Of a DNA stretch of 56,503 bases, positions 15,737 through 24,741 are shown in pieces. Made by a program: the position numbers and the translations under genes. This stretch comes from Candidatus Tityobacter terrigena (GTDB taxonomy: Bacteria > Vulcanimicrobiota > Vulcanimicrobiia > Vulcanimicrobiales > Vulcanimicrobiaceae): positions 1,106 to 57,608 of the forward strand of contig PMHO01000019.1 in assembly GCA_003156715.1 (NCBI GenBank). The letters are read 5' to 3'. The notes beneath the pieces were generated by a model. It made no database searches, was not told where the DNA came from, and was given only the letters and a program-made list of their open reading frames with translations. Each line of letters opens with the position of its first letter. The first letter of the stretch is position 1.

Positions 15737-18412
15737 ATGCGCGCTGACCGCAACGACGCTGCGGCCGTCGTCGACGCGGCGCCGCCGGGGACGGCGCGTT
15801 TGATGCTGCTCGACAGCTATGGTCTCATCTACGCGGCCTTCTTCGCGATGAAGGACCGCCCGTTGACGACGTCGCGCGGCGTGCGCATCGAGGCGGCGTA
15901 CGTATTCACCACGACGTTGACTAAATTGATCGCCGATGAAAAGCCGACCCACGTCGTCGCCTGCTTCGATAAAGGTTTGCCGCTCGCGCGCATCGCGCGC
16001 TATGAGGACTACAAGGCGCAGCGTGAGACGATGCCCGACGACCTGCGCTCGCAGTTTGCGCTCGTGCGCCGCATCCTCGACGTCTATCGCATTCCGCAGA
16101 TCGAGGTCGAGGGCGAAGAGGCCGACGACGTGATCGCAACGCTCGCGCGCCAAGCCGAGGAAGCCGGCCAAAGCACCATCGTCGTGACCGGTGACAACGA
16201 TCTGTTGCAGATCGTCGACGAGCGAACCACCGTACTCGTCCGCCTACGAGCCGGCGGAATGATGCGCTACGATCCGGCCGCGGTGCGCGCCCGTTTCGAT
16301 CTCGACCCCGCGCAACTTCCCGACTATCGCGGCCTCAAAGGCGATCCATCCGACAATCTGCCGGGCATTCCCGGCGTCGGAGAAAAGACCGCGACCAAAC
16401 TGCTCAAGGCCGCCGGATCGCTCGACGCGCTGCTCGCGAATCCGGCTCTGGCCGGTTCTCCCAAACTCGTAGCGCTGATCCGCGAACACGGCGAGACGGC
16501 TCGGATGTGTCGCGACGTTTCGGTGATCTCGCGCCGGCTCCACGTGACGGTCCCGTGGGAGCAGGCGCGTTTCGTTGCACCCTCGCCCGCCGAACTCTAC
16601 CCGCTCTATCGCGACCTCGAGTTCAAGTCGCTGCTCGCGCGGCTGCCGCTGCCGGCCGACGATGCGCTCTTTCCGGCCCTGGACGAAGCGGAGCTGCTGC
16701 AGGGCGCGTATCGCCGCTTCGTGCCGTCGGTCGATCCGCCGGAGTTCGATCGGCTCGCGGACGAGCTCACCGCACTTGCGAGCGCCGAACGCATTGCGCT
16801 GGCGCTGCGGGGCGACGACGAGCTCGGCCTTTCCGCGAGCAGCGGAACGGGACTAGCCTTCCGTCTGGCGGCGCTCGAGCATCGCGGCGTTCGCTCCGCG
16901 CTCGAACGAGTGCTGGACGGCGGTCGGGCGCTGGTCGCACACGACGCCAAGGCGCTAGCCGCGCGGCTGCGCGCGAACGGACTGTCGCTTGGAGCGGTCG
17001 CCGACGACACGATGATCGCAAGCCACCTTCTCAATCCGAGCCGCGCGTACGGCACGCTCGAAGACGCCTCCAGCGAATTCTTAGGAAAGCACTTGCCGCC
17101 GGACGCGAGCGCTTGGGCCGATGCCACGCTGCAGCTCGCTCCAGCCTTGAACGACCGGCTCGGCCATCGCGGCCAGCGCCGGCTGTATGCCGAACTCGAA
17201 TTACCCCTCGTCGCGATCTTGGCGAACATGGAAGCTCGCGGAATCGCGATCGATCCGTCGGCGCTCCGAGCGCTTTCGGCCGAGGTCGACCACGCCGTCC
17301 AGCGTTTGCAGGAAGAGATCTTTGCGCTCGCCGGAGGTGAGAGCTTCAACATCGGCTCGCCGCAGCAGCTCGGCACGCAGCTGTTCGAGCGCCTTGCCTT
17401 GCCGAACGCCGGACGCACGAAGACCGGTTGGGCCACCGGCATCGAAGTGCTGCAGCCGCTCGCGCGCGAGCACGAGATCGTGGCCAAAGTCTTGGAGTGG
17501 CGCGAAGTCACCAAACTCAAAAGCACCTACATCGACGTGATTCCCAAGCTCGTCGGCGCGGACGGGCGCCTGCGCACCGTCTTCCATCAGACGTCGACCG
17601 CGACCGGGCGGCTTTCGTCGACCAACCCGAACCTTCAGAACGTGCCGGTGCGAGGCGAGCTCGGAAGGCGCATCCGACGCGCTTTCGTCGCGCCGGATGC
17701 TTCGCGGCTATTGCTGGCCGCCGACTACAGCCAAATCGAGTTGCGCATCATGGCCCACCTCTCGGGGGACGAAGCGATGCGCGAAGCGTTCCGCCGAGGC
17801 GACGACATTCACGACGTGACCGCGCGCGGCATCTTCGGCGTTCCCGATGTCGACCATCCGACCGCCAATCAGCGGCGCATCGCGAAGTCGGTCAACTTCG
17901 GCTTGCTGTACGGCATGTCCGACTTCGGTTTGGCGCAGCGCCTCGAAATCGAGCGCGGCGAAGCCCGGGCGATGACGCAAGCCTATTTCGCGCGCTTCCC
18001 GTCAGTGCGGAACTGGATCGAGCGCAACCTCGAGTTCGGTCGCGAGAACGGTTACGTCGAGACCATCCTCGGACGCCGACGGTACTTTTCCGACCTGCGC
18101 TCGCGCAACTACCCGCTGCGCTCGGCCGCCGAACGCGAGGCGACCAATGCGCCGATGCAAGGCAGCGCCGCCGATCTGATGAAGCTCGCCATGGTGCGGG
18201 TCGACCGCGCTTTGCGGGAGGCCGGCTTGGACGCGGAGATGCTGCTGCAGATTCACGACGAACTCATTTTCGAACTGGATGCGGCGCAGCGCGCGACGGT
18301 CGCGGACGTCGTTCGGCGGGAGATGGAGAACGCGCTCGAGCTTTCCGTCCCGCTCCAGGTCAGCTTGAAAACCGGCCGAACCTGGTACGACGTGGAGCTG
18401 CTGGATGGGTGA
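15737..18412 (+). CDS. polA: DNA polymerase I (no active proofreading domain)
   Basis: PolA fills gaps in repair and removes RNA primers. The 891-residue protein has three parts. The 5'-nuclease domain comes first (LLDSYGLIYAAFFAM, GEEADDVIATLA, VTGDNDLLQI, LPGIPGVGEKTATKLL). A middle region with the 3'-exonuclease fold follows but lacks the DxE metal-binding residues. The family A polymerase domain closes it: ADYSQIELRIMAHLSGD, KSVNFGLLYGMSDFG, ATNAPMQGSAADLMKLAM and LLQIHDELIFE. ATG 15737 was preferred over TTG 15734. Its stop overlaps the next gene. Loss of proofreading also occurs in Taq-type enzymes. Confidence 0.97.
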   Translation: MRADRNDAAAVVDAAPPGTARLMLLDSYGLIYAAFFAMKDRPLTTSRGVRIEAAYVFTTTLTKLIADEKPTHVVACFDKGLPLARIARYEDYKAQRETMPDDLRSQFALVRRILDVYRIPQIEVEGEEADDVIATLARQAEEAGQSTIVVTGDNDLLQIVDERTTVLVRLRAGGMMRYDPAAVRARFDLDPAQLPDYRGLKGDPSDNLPGIPGVGEKTATKLLKAAGSLDALLANPALAGSPKLVALIREHGETARMCRDVSVISRRLHVTVPWEQARFVAPSPAELYPLYRDLEFKSLLARLPLPADDALFPALDEAELLQGAYRRFVPSVDPPEFDRLADELTALASAERIALALRGDDELGLSASSGTGLAFRLAALEHRGVRSALERVLDGGRALVAHDAKALAARLRANGLSLGAVADDTMIASHLLNPSRAYGTLEDASSEFLGKHLPPDASAWADATLQLAPALNDRLGHRGQRRLYAELELPLVAILANMEARGIAIDPSALRALSAEVDHAVQRLQEEIFALAGGESFNIGSPQQLGTQLFERLALPNAGRTKTGWATGIEVLQPLAREHEIVAKVLEWREVTKLKSTYIDVIPKLVGADGRLRTVFHQTSTATGRLSSTNPNLQNVPVRGELGRRIRRAFVAPDASRLLLAADYSQIELRIMAHLSGDEAMREAFRRGDDIHDVTARGIFGVPDVDHPTANQRRIAKSVNFGLLYGMSDFGLAQRLEIERGEARAMTQAYFARFPSVRNWIERNLEFGRENGYVETILGRRRYFSDLRSRNYPLRSAAEREATNAPMQGSAADLMKLAMVRVDRALREAGLDAEMLLQIHDELIFELDAAQRATVADVVRREMENALELSVPLQVSLKTGRTWYDVELLDG

Positions 18413-18968
18413 GTCGCTGCTCGCATGGGGTCGAGTGCTGGCTTGTCTCCTCGCGATTGTTGGGGTGAGCGCACCGCCGGCTGCGCCTGCCGCGCAAAAA
18501 GCCGCGCTTGCCTGCGCGAACCCCGCTCTCCCCGCCGCCATTCTGGACGGGCCGGCTGCAAGAGGAGGCGGCGCCGCGCTTGCACTGATCGACGTGCGCG
18601 CACCGAGGGCGGTGCTGCGCCTTGCGGTCGCGGCCAACGACTCGAGCCGCGATCTCGGACTGATGTGCGTGACCAAGCTGCGTCCCCGTGCCGGGATGAT
18701 CTTCGTCTTTGCGCAGGCGAGTGACTGGAGCTTCTGGATGAAAAACACCCTGATCGCGCTCGATCAAATTTGGGTCGAGCCCAGCGGCAAAGTCGATACC
18801 GTTGCGGCCAACGTACCGAAGTCCGCGCTCGATACGCCGGACGATCGGGTCGCCCGCCGGCGCGGACACGGCGTCTACGTGATCGAGCTGCCGGCGGGTG
18901 AAGCGGCTGCCGATGGAATCGTGGCTGGTGCCTCGCTCGTCATCCCATCGCTGCGCGCGTCGCAGTAG
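18405..18968 (+). CDS. Exported DUF192 family protein
   Basis: This 187-residue product has a signal peptide (LACLLAIVGVSAPPAAPA) and a DUF192 domain: LRLAVAANDSSRDLGLMCV, RAGMIFVFAQ, SFWMKNTLIALDQIWVE and VYVIELPAG. DUF192 proteins are small periplasmic or membrane-associated barrels of unknown function, sometimes encoded near stress genes. ATG 18405 overlaps the polA stop by 8 bp, so translation is likely coupled. The next gene begins with GTG overlapping this stop codon. Confidence 0.85.
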   Translation: MGESLLAWGRVLACLLAIVGVSAPPAAPAAQKAALACANPALPAAILDGPAARGGGAALALIDVRAPRAVLRLAVAANDSSRDLGLMCVTKLRPRAGMIFVFAQASDWSFWMKNTLIALDQIWVEPSGKVDTVAANVPKSALDTPDDRVARRRGHGVYVIELPAGEAAADGIVAGASLVIPSLRASQ

Positions 18969-19786
18969 TGTTCGCGCGGCTCGCGCTGAAGCCGCTGCAG
19001 GGTCTGGGCGCAGTCGCCTTCGCAGCACTCCTCGGGGTGCCCGGGCCGGCCGGCGGCGGCGATGCGCAGCCAAGCCCGCAGTCGATTCTCGCTCGAGCAA
19101 AAGCCGTCTTTCGCGCCCGTCCGCGCCCGCCGTTCGTGGTCTACACGCTAGAGCGCTTCGAGCACCTCAACGAACTGGGAACCGTCGAGCACCGCTACGA
19201 CCTTCGCATTTGGTACCGCGCCTCGGACGGCGCTGCGCTCGTGCGCGAAGCCATTGACGGTAAAGCGTTCGGGCCGCTGCGTTTCGAGCATCCGCGCATC
19301 GACGTCGACGTCGATCCGGGACCGCCCACCTTCGATGCCTTCGGGGCGGCGACCGCGGGCGCGTACCGTCCTGCGAACGACCGCGACTCGGGTTTGCGCA
19401 CCGTAGCGCGCGTCAGCGTTTCGGGAAATGCGGATTACGACGCGCAGTTCGACGGCGTGGAGGATGGCTGGTACCGGCTGCGGCTTGCGCCGCTGGGCGA
19501 TCCCGCCGCGCACCGCCTGCGCGAGATTTCGGTCGACATGCAGGGCTACGCATTGCGTCGCGCGCTCACCGACGGGCGGGCCGACATCCGTTTTGGCGAG
19601 GTCGCGGGGGTCCCGGTCGTCACGACGATCTTCGGTCTGACCGGGATCGATCCGCGCTTTGGGCGCATCGACGTCAAACGTTGGAGCGAGTACCGCTTCG
19701 AGGCGGTAGCGTTCCCGGCGGCGCTGCCCGACTGGTACTTCGACCCCGCTCAATACGGCGCGCACGCCCGGGACGCTCCTAGCTAG
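18968..19786 (+). CDS. Exported hypothetical protein
   Basis: This 272-residue product has an N-terminal hydrophobic region and a GGGDAQ-type processing site. The mature region is rich in beta strands with several acidic loops (RIDVDVDPGPPTFDAFG, YDAQFDGVEDGWYRL, REISVDMQGYALRRAL, WYFDP). The layout of an outer-membrane lipoprotein-sorting-like fold (LolA/DUF type) is possible, but no specific motif was recognised. GTG 18968 shares bases with the preceding TAG stop. It closes the polA operon segment before mutM, 94 bp further. Confidence 0.6.
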   Translation: MFARLALKPLQGLGAVAFAALLGVPGPAGGGDAQPSPQSILARAKAVFRARPRPPFVVYTLERFEHLNELGTVEHRYDLRIWYRASDGAALVREAIDGKAFGPLRFEHPRIDVDVDPGPPTFDAFGAATAGAYRPANDRDSGLRTVARVSVSGNADYDAQFDGVEDGWYRLRLAPLGDPAAHRLREISVDMQGYALRRALTDGRADIRFGEVAGVPVVTTIFGLTGIDPRFGRIDVKRWSEYRFEAVAFPAALPDWYFDPAQYGAHARDAPS

Positions 19787-19880
19787 GTGCAGGCCCATTG
19801 CCGAATCAGCGCCGGGGAGCGTGCCCGGGGGCGAGAAGGGCGCAACTTTCGGGACGGGCACCGTGTCATGCGGAGCTGAC

Positions 19881-20696
19881 GTGCCTGAGCTGCCCGAAGT
19901 TGAAACGATTGCCAGGGGACTGGCAGCGACAATCTCGGGAAAGACGATCGCGGGTGCGGCGATTCGACTACCCAAGGTGGTCTCGCCCGAACCCCCACTC
20001 TTCCAGCAGCAGATTGCCGGCGAGCACATCGCCGGCGTCGGCAGGCGCGGCAAGTTCGTGGTCGTCCGCCTGGGGTCGGGCCGGCAACTCGTGGTTCATC
20101 TCCGGATGACCGGGCGGCTGATCGTCCAGCCCGCGGGGACCACGGACCCGGAACCCTACACCAACGTTCTGCTGACCTTTGCCGACCGCAGCCGGCTTTG
20201 CTTTGCGGATGCGCGGCAGTTCGGCAGGATGCGACTTGCCGGGCCTGAAGAACCGTGGGCTGCTGAGGTCGGCCTCGAACCCCTGTCGGAAGATTTCTCC
20301 TTCGACCGGTTTTCGGGGCTGCTGGACGGGCGGACCACCCCCATCAAGGTGTTCCTTCTCGACCAGCGCCGCGTTGCGGGGCTCGGCAACATCTACGCCT
20401 GCGAGGCGCTCTGGGAGGCACGCATCCGTCCGGGTCGGCCGACGGGGGCGCTCTCGAAGCAAGCACGGCGCCGTCTCCACTCCTCGATTCAGTCGGTGCT
20501 CAGGCGCGCGATCGAGATGCGGGGCAGCAGCGTCGACGACTATGTCGATGCCGAGGGCCTGCGGGGCGGCTTTCAAAATCAGCTCAGCGTTTACGGTCGG
20601 GAAGGCGAAGCTTGTCTCGCTTGTGGACGCAGCATCGTAAGAACGGTCCTCGCCCAGCGCGGCACCTGGTGGTGCCGCCGATGTCAGCGACGATAA
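19881..20696 (+). CDS. mutM: Formamidopyrimidine-DNA glycosylase
   Basis: MutM (Fpg) excises oxidised purines such as 8-oxoguanine and nicks the strand by beta,delta-elimination. The 271-residue protein begins PELPEVET after the initiator, giving the catalytic N-terminal proline and glutamate. It has VVHLRMTGR, FADARQFGRM, DQRRVAGLGNIYACE, the helix-two-turn-helix region and a C-terminal zinc finger (CLACG ... CRRCQ). GTG 19881 is fixed by the need for proline at position 2. Its codon style (CCC, CGG, AGG codons) looks different from flanking genes, hinting at replacement by transfer. Confidence 0.96.
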   Translation: MPELPEVETIARGLAATISGKTIAGAAIRLPKVVSPEPPLFQQQIAGEHIAGVGRRGKFVVVRLGSGRQLVVHLRMTGRLIVQPAGTTDPEPYTNVLLTFADRSRLCFADARQFGRMRLAGPEEPWAAEVGLEPLSEDFSFDRFSGLLDGRTTPIKVFLLDQRRVAGLGNIYACEALWEARIRPGRPTGALSKQARRRLHSSIQSVLRRAIEMRGSSVDDYVDAEGLRGGFQNQLSVYGREGEACLACGRSIVRTVLAQRGTWWCRRCQRR

Positions 20697-20742
20697 ACAA
20701 AACTTCGCCTCGCGTGAGAGGAACTGCGCAAAGCGCGGGGGT

Positions 20743-21984
20743 GTGACCGGACGATTCGATCCGGCACATCGAGTAAAGGGGAAACGTATTACTACCATCG
20801 ACATCGCACCGCCGCCGGAAATCGCCCCCGACCAAAGACCCGTTACGGTTCCGAGGCCGGAAGAAGAACTCGAAGACCAGCTCGTTCTCGAGCAACGCCT
20901 ATACGAAGAGAGCCTCAAGGTCCTCGACGAGGGCCAAGTCCTCACCGGAGTCATCGTCGCGAAGTACCAGGACGAACTACTCGTCGACATCGGCGGTAAA
21001 TCGGAAGGCATTTTGAACTTCCGCGAGCTCTCGCTCGCGATCGATCCCAAGGAGCTGCGCGTCGGCGACAAGCTCGAGGTGATGATTCACCGGATCGACG
21101 ATCAAGACGGAACGCTCTTTCTCTCGGAGCGGCGCGCCCGGGCCCTCAAAACCTGGGAAAAGGTCATCCAGGCCCACGAGCAGGACGAAGTGATCGAAGC
21201 GACGGTCACGCAAGTCGTCAAGGGCGGCGTACTGGTCGATCTTGGCATGCGCGGCTTCGTTCCCGCGTCGCAGATCCGGCGCCAGCCCGTCGGTAACCTC
21301 GACGAACTGGTGGGCAAGCACTTGCGGCTCAAGGTGATCGACCTCGATCACAAGCGTCATCGGGTCGTGCTCTCTCAGCGTCTGGTGCTCGAGGAAGAGC
21401 TCAACCAGAAGAAGTCGGAATTGCTCGGAACGCTGGCCGTCGGGCAGATTCGCGAGGGCGTCGTCGTGCGGCTGGCCGAGTTCGGAGCGTTCGTCGACCT
21501 GGGCGGCATCGACGGACTGATTCACAACAGCGAGCTGTCATACGCGCGGATCAAGCATCCAAGCGAGGTCGTCAAAATCGGCGACGTCGTGCAGGTCGAG
21601 GTGATGAAATTCGACCCGGATGCGAAGAAGGTTTCGCTTTCGCTTAAGCACGCGTTGCCGGATCCGTGGGTCGAATACGCCGAGAAGCTCGTGGAAGGAC
21701 AGCACTTGGTCGCCGGCGTCGTCAAAGTGACGCCGAACTATCTGCTGGTCGAAATCATTCCAGGCGTGCTCGCGATGGTTCCCAAAGGCGAGTTCGAGCC
21801 GACCGCTCAGTACAGCCCGGGCCAAGAGGTCGACGTCACGATCCTCACGGTCAATCATGCCACGCGCCGCATCACGGGCTCGATTCAGCACGTCGCGGAT
21901 ATTCCGCCCGAAGAGCTGGCCGAGTTTGCCGTAGACGGCGAGCCGGTCCCGATCGCCGACGCGCTCGAAGCCGTTCCGGACTAG
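20743..21984 (+). CDS. rpsA: Ribosomal protein S1 (four S1 domains)
   Basis: S1 recruits mRNA to the 30S subunit. This 413-residue protein has four S1 repeats starting near residues 60 (LTGVIVAKYQDELLVDIG), 145 (ATVTQVVKGGVLVDLGMRGF), 230 (REGVVVRLAEFGAFVDLGG) and 315 (AGVVKVTPNYLLVEI). Four domains match the shorter form found outside Proteobacteria. The N-terminal part is acidic (PRPEEELEDQLV). GTG 20743 was chosen; a nearby alternative with a purine-rich leader (AAAGGGG) would trim about 16 residues. A coaE gene follows. Confidence 0.93.
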   Translation: MTGRFDPAHRVKGKRITTIDIAPPPEIAPDQRPVTVPRPEEELEDQLVLEQRLYEESLKVLDEGQVLTGVIVAKYQDELLVDIGGKSEGILNFRELSLAIDPKELRVGDKLEVMIHRIDDQDGTLFLSERRARALKTWEKVIQAHEQDEVIEATVTQVVKGGVLVDLGMRGFVPASQIRRQPVGNLDELVGKHLRLKVIDLDHKRHRVVLSQRLVLEEELNQKKSELLGTLAVGQIREGVVVRLAEFGAFVDLGGIDGLIHNSELSYARIKHPSEVVKIGDVVQVEVMKFDPDAKKVSLSLKHALPDPWVEYAEKLVEGQHLVAGVVKVTPNYLLVEIIPGVLAMVPKGEFEPTAQYSPGQEVDVTILTVNHATRRITGSIQHVADIPPEELAEFAVDGEPVPIADALEAVPD

Positions 21985-22050
21985 CGCCGCTCGGCCCGAC
22001 CGATTCCAGCCGCCGGAGCGGTGCGGTTCGTCCCGTGGGCTCCGCCGGCC

Positions 22051-22671
22051 ATGCGCTTGAGGGTTGGCTTGACCGGCGGCATCGGCTCGGGCAAGAGCGA
22101 AGTCGCTAAGGAGCTCGCCCGGCTCGGCGCCTTCATTATCGACGCCGACGCGCTTTCACGAGAAGCGACGGCGGCGGGGAGTCCGGGTCTCGCGCGCGTT
22201 GCCGCGCGCTGGCCTAGCGCGTTGCATGCCGACGGCACGCTCGACCGAGCAGCGCTTGCGGCGCTCGTGTTCGGTGACGACGGCGCGCGCACAGAGCTCA
22301 ATGCGATCGTCCATCCGCTGGTGCGCGCGGCCGGCGCGGAGCGTGAAGCCGCCGCTCGACCGGATCAAATCGTCGTTCACGACGTGCCGTTGCTCTTTGA
22401 GGGCGGCTTCTATCGTGAGTGCGACGTCAACGTGCTCGTGATCGCTCCGCTTCCGCTGCGGCTCGAGCGCCTCCAAAGACGCAGCGACCTTTCGCTCGAC
22501 CAAGCGCGGCGGCGCATCGCAGCGCAGATCGACCCGCAGCGTGCGCGCCTGCTGGCGGACTACGTCATCGAGAACGATGCCGGGCTCGACGTTTTGCGTG
22601 CGACCACCGCTCGCATCTACGACGCGTTGCTAGCCTTGCCGGCCCGTACGCACGCGCACGAACGCGGCTGA
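22051..22671 (+). CDS. coaE: Dephospho-CoA kinase
   Basis: CoaE phosphorylates dephospho-CoA in the last step of coenzyme A synthesis. The 206-residue product starts MRLRVGLTGGIGSGKSEVA (P-loop), followed by FIIDADALSRE, VHDVPLLFEGG and VLVIAP, with a lid region LERLQRRSDLS. ATG 22051 is preferred over GTG 22021. The stop lies only 8 bp before the convergent D-aminoacylase stop. The order polA ... mutM ... coaE resembles known clusters. Confidence 0.95.
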   Translation: MRLRVGLTGGIGSGKSEVAKELARLGAFIIDADALSREATAAGSPGLARVAARWPSALHADGTLDRAALAALVFGDDGARTELNAIVHPLVRAAGAEREAAARPDQIVVHDVPLLFEGGFYRECDVNVLVIAPLPLRLERLQRRSDLSLDQARRRIAAQIDPQRARLLADYVIENDAGLDVLRATTARIYDALLALPARTHAHERG

Positions 22672-22679
22672 TTCGATTC

Positions 22680-24260
22680 CTACCGGCCGTGGCGCAGGAC
22701 GCGTCCCGGGCGAGCCCCAGTCGCGAAACCGTCGCGCACGACCGCCGTGCCGTTGACCCAGACGCCGGCGATCCCCTCGGGGTACGAAAACGGGCGCTCG
22801 TAGGTAGCGGTGTCGACGATGCGCGCGGCGTCGAAGAGAACCAGATCGGCATAGGCACCTTCGGCGATTCGCCCGCGATCGCGCAGGCCGAAGAGCTCGG
22901 CCGGCAACGCGGTCATGCGGCGAATGGCTTCGCCGACGTCGAGCGTTCGGCGCTGGCGGACGAAGCGTCCGAAAACACGGGGGAAGCACCCGAAGGTGCG
23001 CGGGTGCGGCGAGCCCTTGGCGGTGATGCCGCTGATAGCACGCGCCGATGCGTCGCTGCCGACGCACGCAAAGCCTGCGCTCAGGACCGTCGCGACGTCC
23101 TCCTCGCTCATCGAGAAAAAGATCGCCTCGACTTCGAGCTGTTCTTGCAGCAAGAGTTCGATCGCGGCGCGCGCCGGATGCATGCGCCAGCGACGGGCGA
23201 TCTCGTCGATCCGCAGGCCGCACAACTCGGCGTTGCGCTCGCTCTGGACCTCGCTGACGAGGATGTCGTGCCAGCTGCCGCCGCGCTCGAGCTCGAGCCG
23301 CACAGCGAGGAGCGCCGCGTCCGCCGGATTTTGCAAGCGCGTAAGCGTTGCGGCGCGGCCGCCGAGCGCGACGTCGTCCGGCAAAATCGTATCGAGCCCG
23401 GTCCAGCTTGCGACATACGGATAAACGTCGGCAGCGACGGCGAGTCCGTCGCGCCGCGCGCGCTCGATGGCCTCAAGCGAGCGATGCACTTTTCCCCAAT
23501 TCCGTTTACCGGCCGCCTTGTGATGCGAAAGCTGTACCGCGACCTCGGCTGCGCGGCCGACGCCCAGAGCTTCGTCAACGGCCTCCAGCAAACGATCGCC
23601 TTCGCTGCGCAGATGCGAGACGTAGCGCCCAGCGCCGGCGCGCCGGGCCGCCTGTGCGCAAGCCGTGAGCTCGGCCGAATCCGCGTAGCGCGAAGGAGTG
23701 TAGATCAAGCCGCTCGAGACCCCAAGCGCGCCCTGTTCGACCGAGCTTTCGACGAGTGCCATTTGCGCGACGAGCTCCTCGCTAGCGAGGCGTCCCTCGC
23801 GGTCGCCGCGCACGCAGCGCCGCGTCGTTCCGAGGCCAACCAACGTCGCGACGTTGAGTGCGATGCCGGCCGATTCGACTTGCGCGAAGAATCCTTCGAG
23901 ATCGGTCCATTCCACATCGAGACCGTAGGCGGCCGCGTCGGTACGCTTTCGCTCGAGCGCTTCGAGCAGCAGGGGCGCGACGGAGCTGCCGCAGTTGCCG
24001 CCGATTTCGGTCGTTACGCCCTGCATGATCTTACTGCGGCACAAAGGCTCGACTAACCACAGCTCGTCTGAGTGGGAGTGGACGTCGATGAAGCCCGGCG
24101 CGAGGGTCAAGCCCCCGCCCTGCACGCGACGGACGCTTTCACGCTGCCGGAGGTCACCGATGAGCGCGATCCGCTCGCCGACGACGGCGAGATCGGTTGC
24201 GATCGGGACGGGGGAGACGCCGTCGAAGATGCGGGCTCCCTCGACGATCAAATCGAGCAT
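22680..24260 (-). CDS. N-acyl-D-amino-acid deacylase (D-aminoacylase)
   Basis: This amidohydrolase-family metalloenzyme removes acyl groups from D-amino acids. The 526-residue product shows LTLAPGFIDVHSHSD (metal-binding histidines), QGVTTEIGGNCGSSVAP, VSHLRSEGDRLLEAVDEAL, VQLSHHKAAG, GSDASA and the C-terminal beta-sandwich GVWVNGTAVVRDGF. These agree with D-aminoacylase and the related N-acyl-D-glutamate deacylases. It could recycle acylated D-residues from peptidoglycan turnover, but that is inference. ATG 24260 begins the protein; the KGG gene is divergent across 93 bp. Confidence 0.9.
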   Translation of the reverse strand: MLDLIVEGARIFDGVSPVPIATDLAVVGERIALIGDLRQRESVRRVQGGGLTLAPGFIDVHSHSDELWLVEPLCRSKIMQGVTTEIGGNCGSSVAPLLLEALERKRTDAAAYGLDVEWTDLEGFFAQVESAGIALNVATLVGLGTTRRCVRGDREGRLASEELVAQMALVESSVEQGALGVSSGLIYTPSRYADSAELTACAQAARRAGAGRYVSHLRSEGDRLLEAVDEALGVGRAAEVAVQLSHHKAAGKRNWGKVHRSLEAIERARRDGLAVAADVYPYVASWTGLDTILPDDVALGGRAATLTRLQNPADAALLAVRLELERGGSWHDILVSEVQSERNAELCGLRIDEIARRWRMHPARAAIELLLQEQLEVEAIFFSMSEEDVATVLSAGFACVGSDASARAISGITAKGSPHPRTFGCFPRVFGRFVRQRRTLDVGEAIRRMTALPAELFGLRDRGRIAEGAYADLVLFDAARIVDTATYERPFSYPEGIAGVWVNGTAVVRDGFATGARPGRVLRHGR

Positions 24261-24353
24261 CGCAAGCCTGCGCTGAGTTTAGGGCCGTCCGCTGTGGGTA
24301 CGAGCATGGCGTGTGGCCCGTTTCTCGCCGGGCGAGCGAAAGGGATTCTAAGC

Positions 24354-24716
24354 ATGAACAATTCGCAGAAAAAGACAATCTCGAACGGGAGTGCCAAGTC
24401 CGCAAACGGGACGTACAACGGAGACCGCTCGGGCGGTGACATGTCCGTGCGCGAGGCCGGTAAAAAGGGCGGCGATACGGTTCGCGAGCGCTATGGATCG
24501 GGTTTCTATGAGACGATCGGGCGCAAAGGGGGCGAGGCCACGCGCGAGCGGCATGGTGCTCAATTCTACGAGGCGATCGGCCAAAAAGGCGGTCGCGTGG
24601 TCAAGGACAAGTATGGCACCGATTTCTACGAAGAGATCGGCCACAAGGGCGGCCAAAAGGTCAAGCGTTTGATCGCGGAAGCAAAGAAGACGCTCGCCGA
24701 AGAACCCTCCAAATAA
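24354..24716 (+). CDS. KGG repeat stress protein with 20-residue periodicity
   Basis: This 120-residue hydrophilic protein ends in three near-identical 20-residue units: KGG at residues 38-40, 58-60, 78-80 and 98-100, each preceded by FYExIG in the last three. Consensus per unit: RERYG, two variable residues, FYExIGxKGG. This is the KGG or 'stress-induced bacterial acidophilic repeat' family (GsiB/Em-like), usually induced by starvation or desiccation. The first 35 residues are Asn/Ser/Lys-rich and disordered-looking. ATG 24354 (MNNSQKK) follows a purine-rich leader. A strong, variable-copy repeat unit is expected. Confidence 0.9.
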   Translation: MNNSQKKTISNGSAKSANGTYNGDRSGGDMSVREAGKKGGDTVRERYGSGFYETIGRKGGEATRERHGAQFYEAIGQKGGRVVKDKYGTDFYEEIGHKGGQKVKRLIAEAKKTLAEEPSK

Positions 24717-24741
24717 CGCCGCTGCCGGCGGAACGCAACGT

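Noticed and set aside
22419-24056. 545-codon plus-strand frame
   Set aside because: It is antisense to the D-aminoacylase, which has full family motifs.
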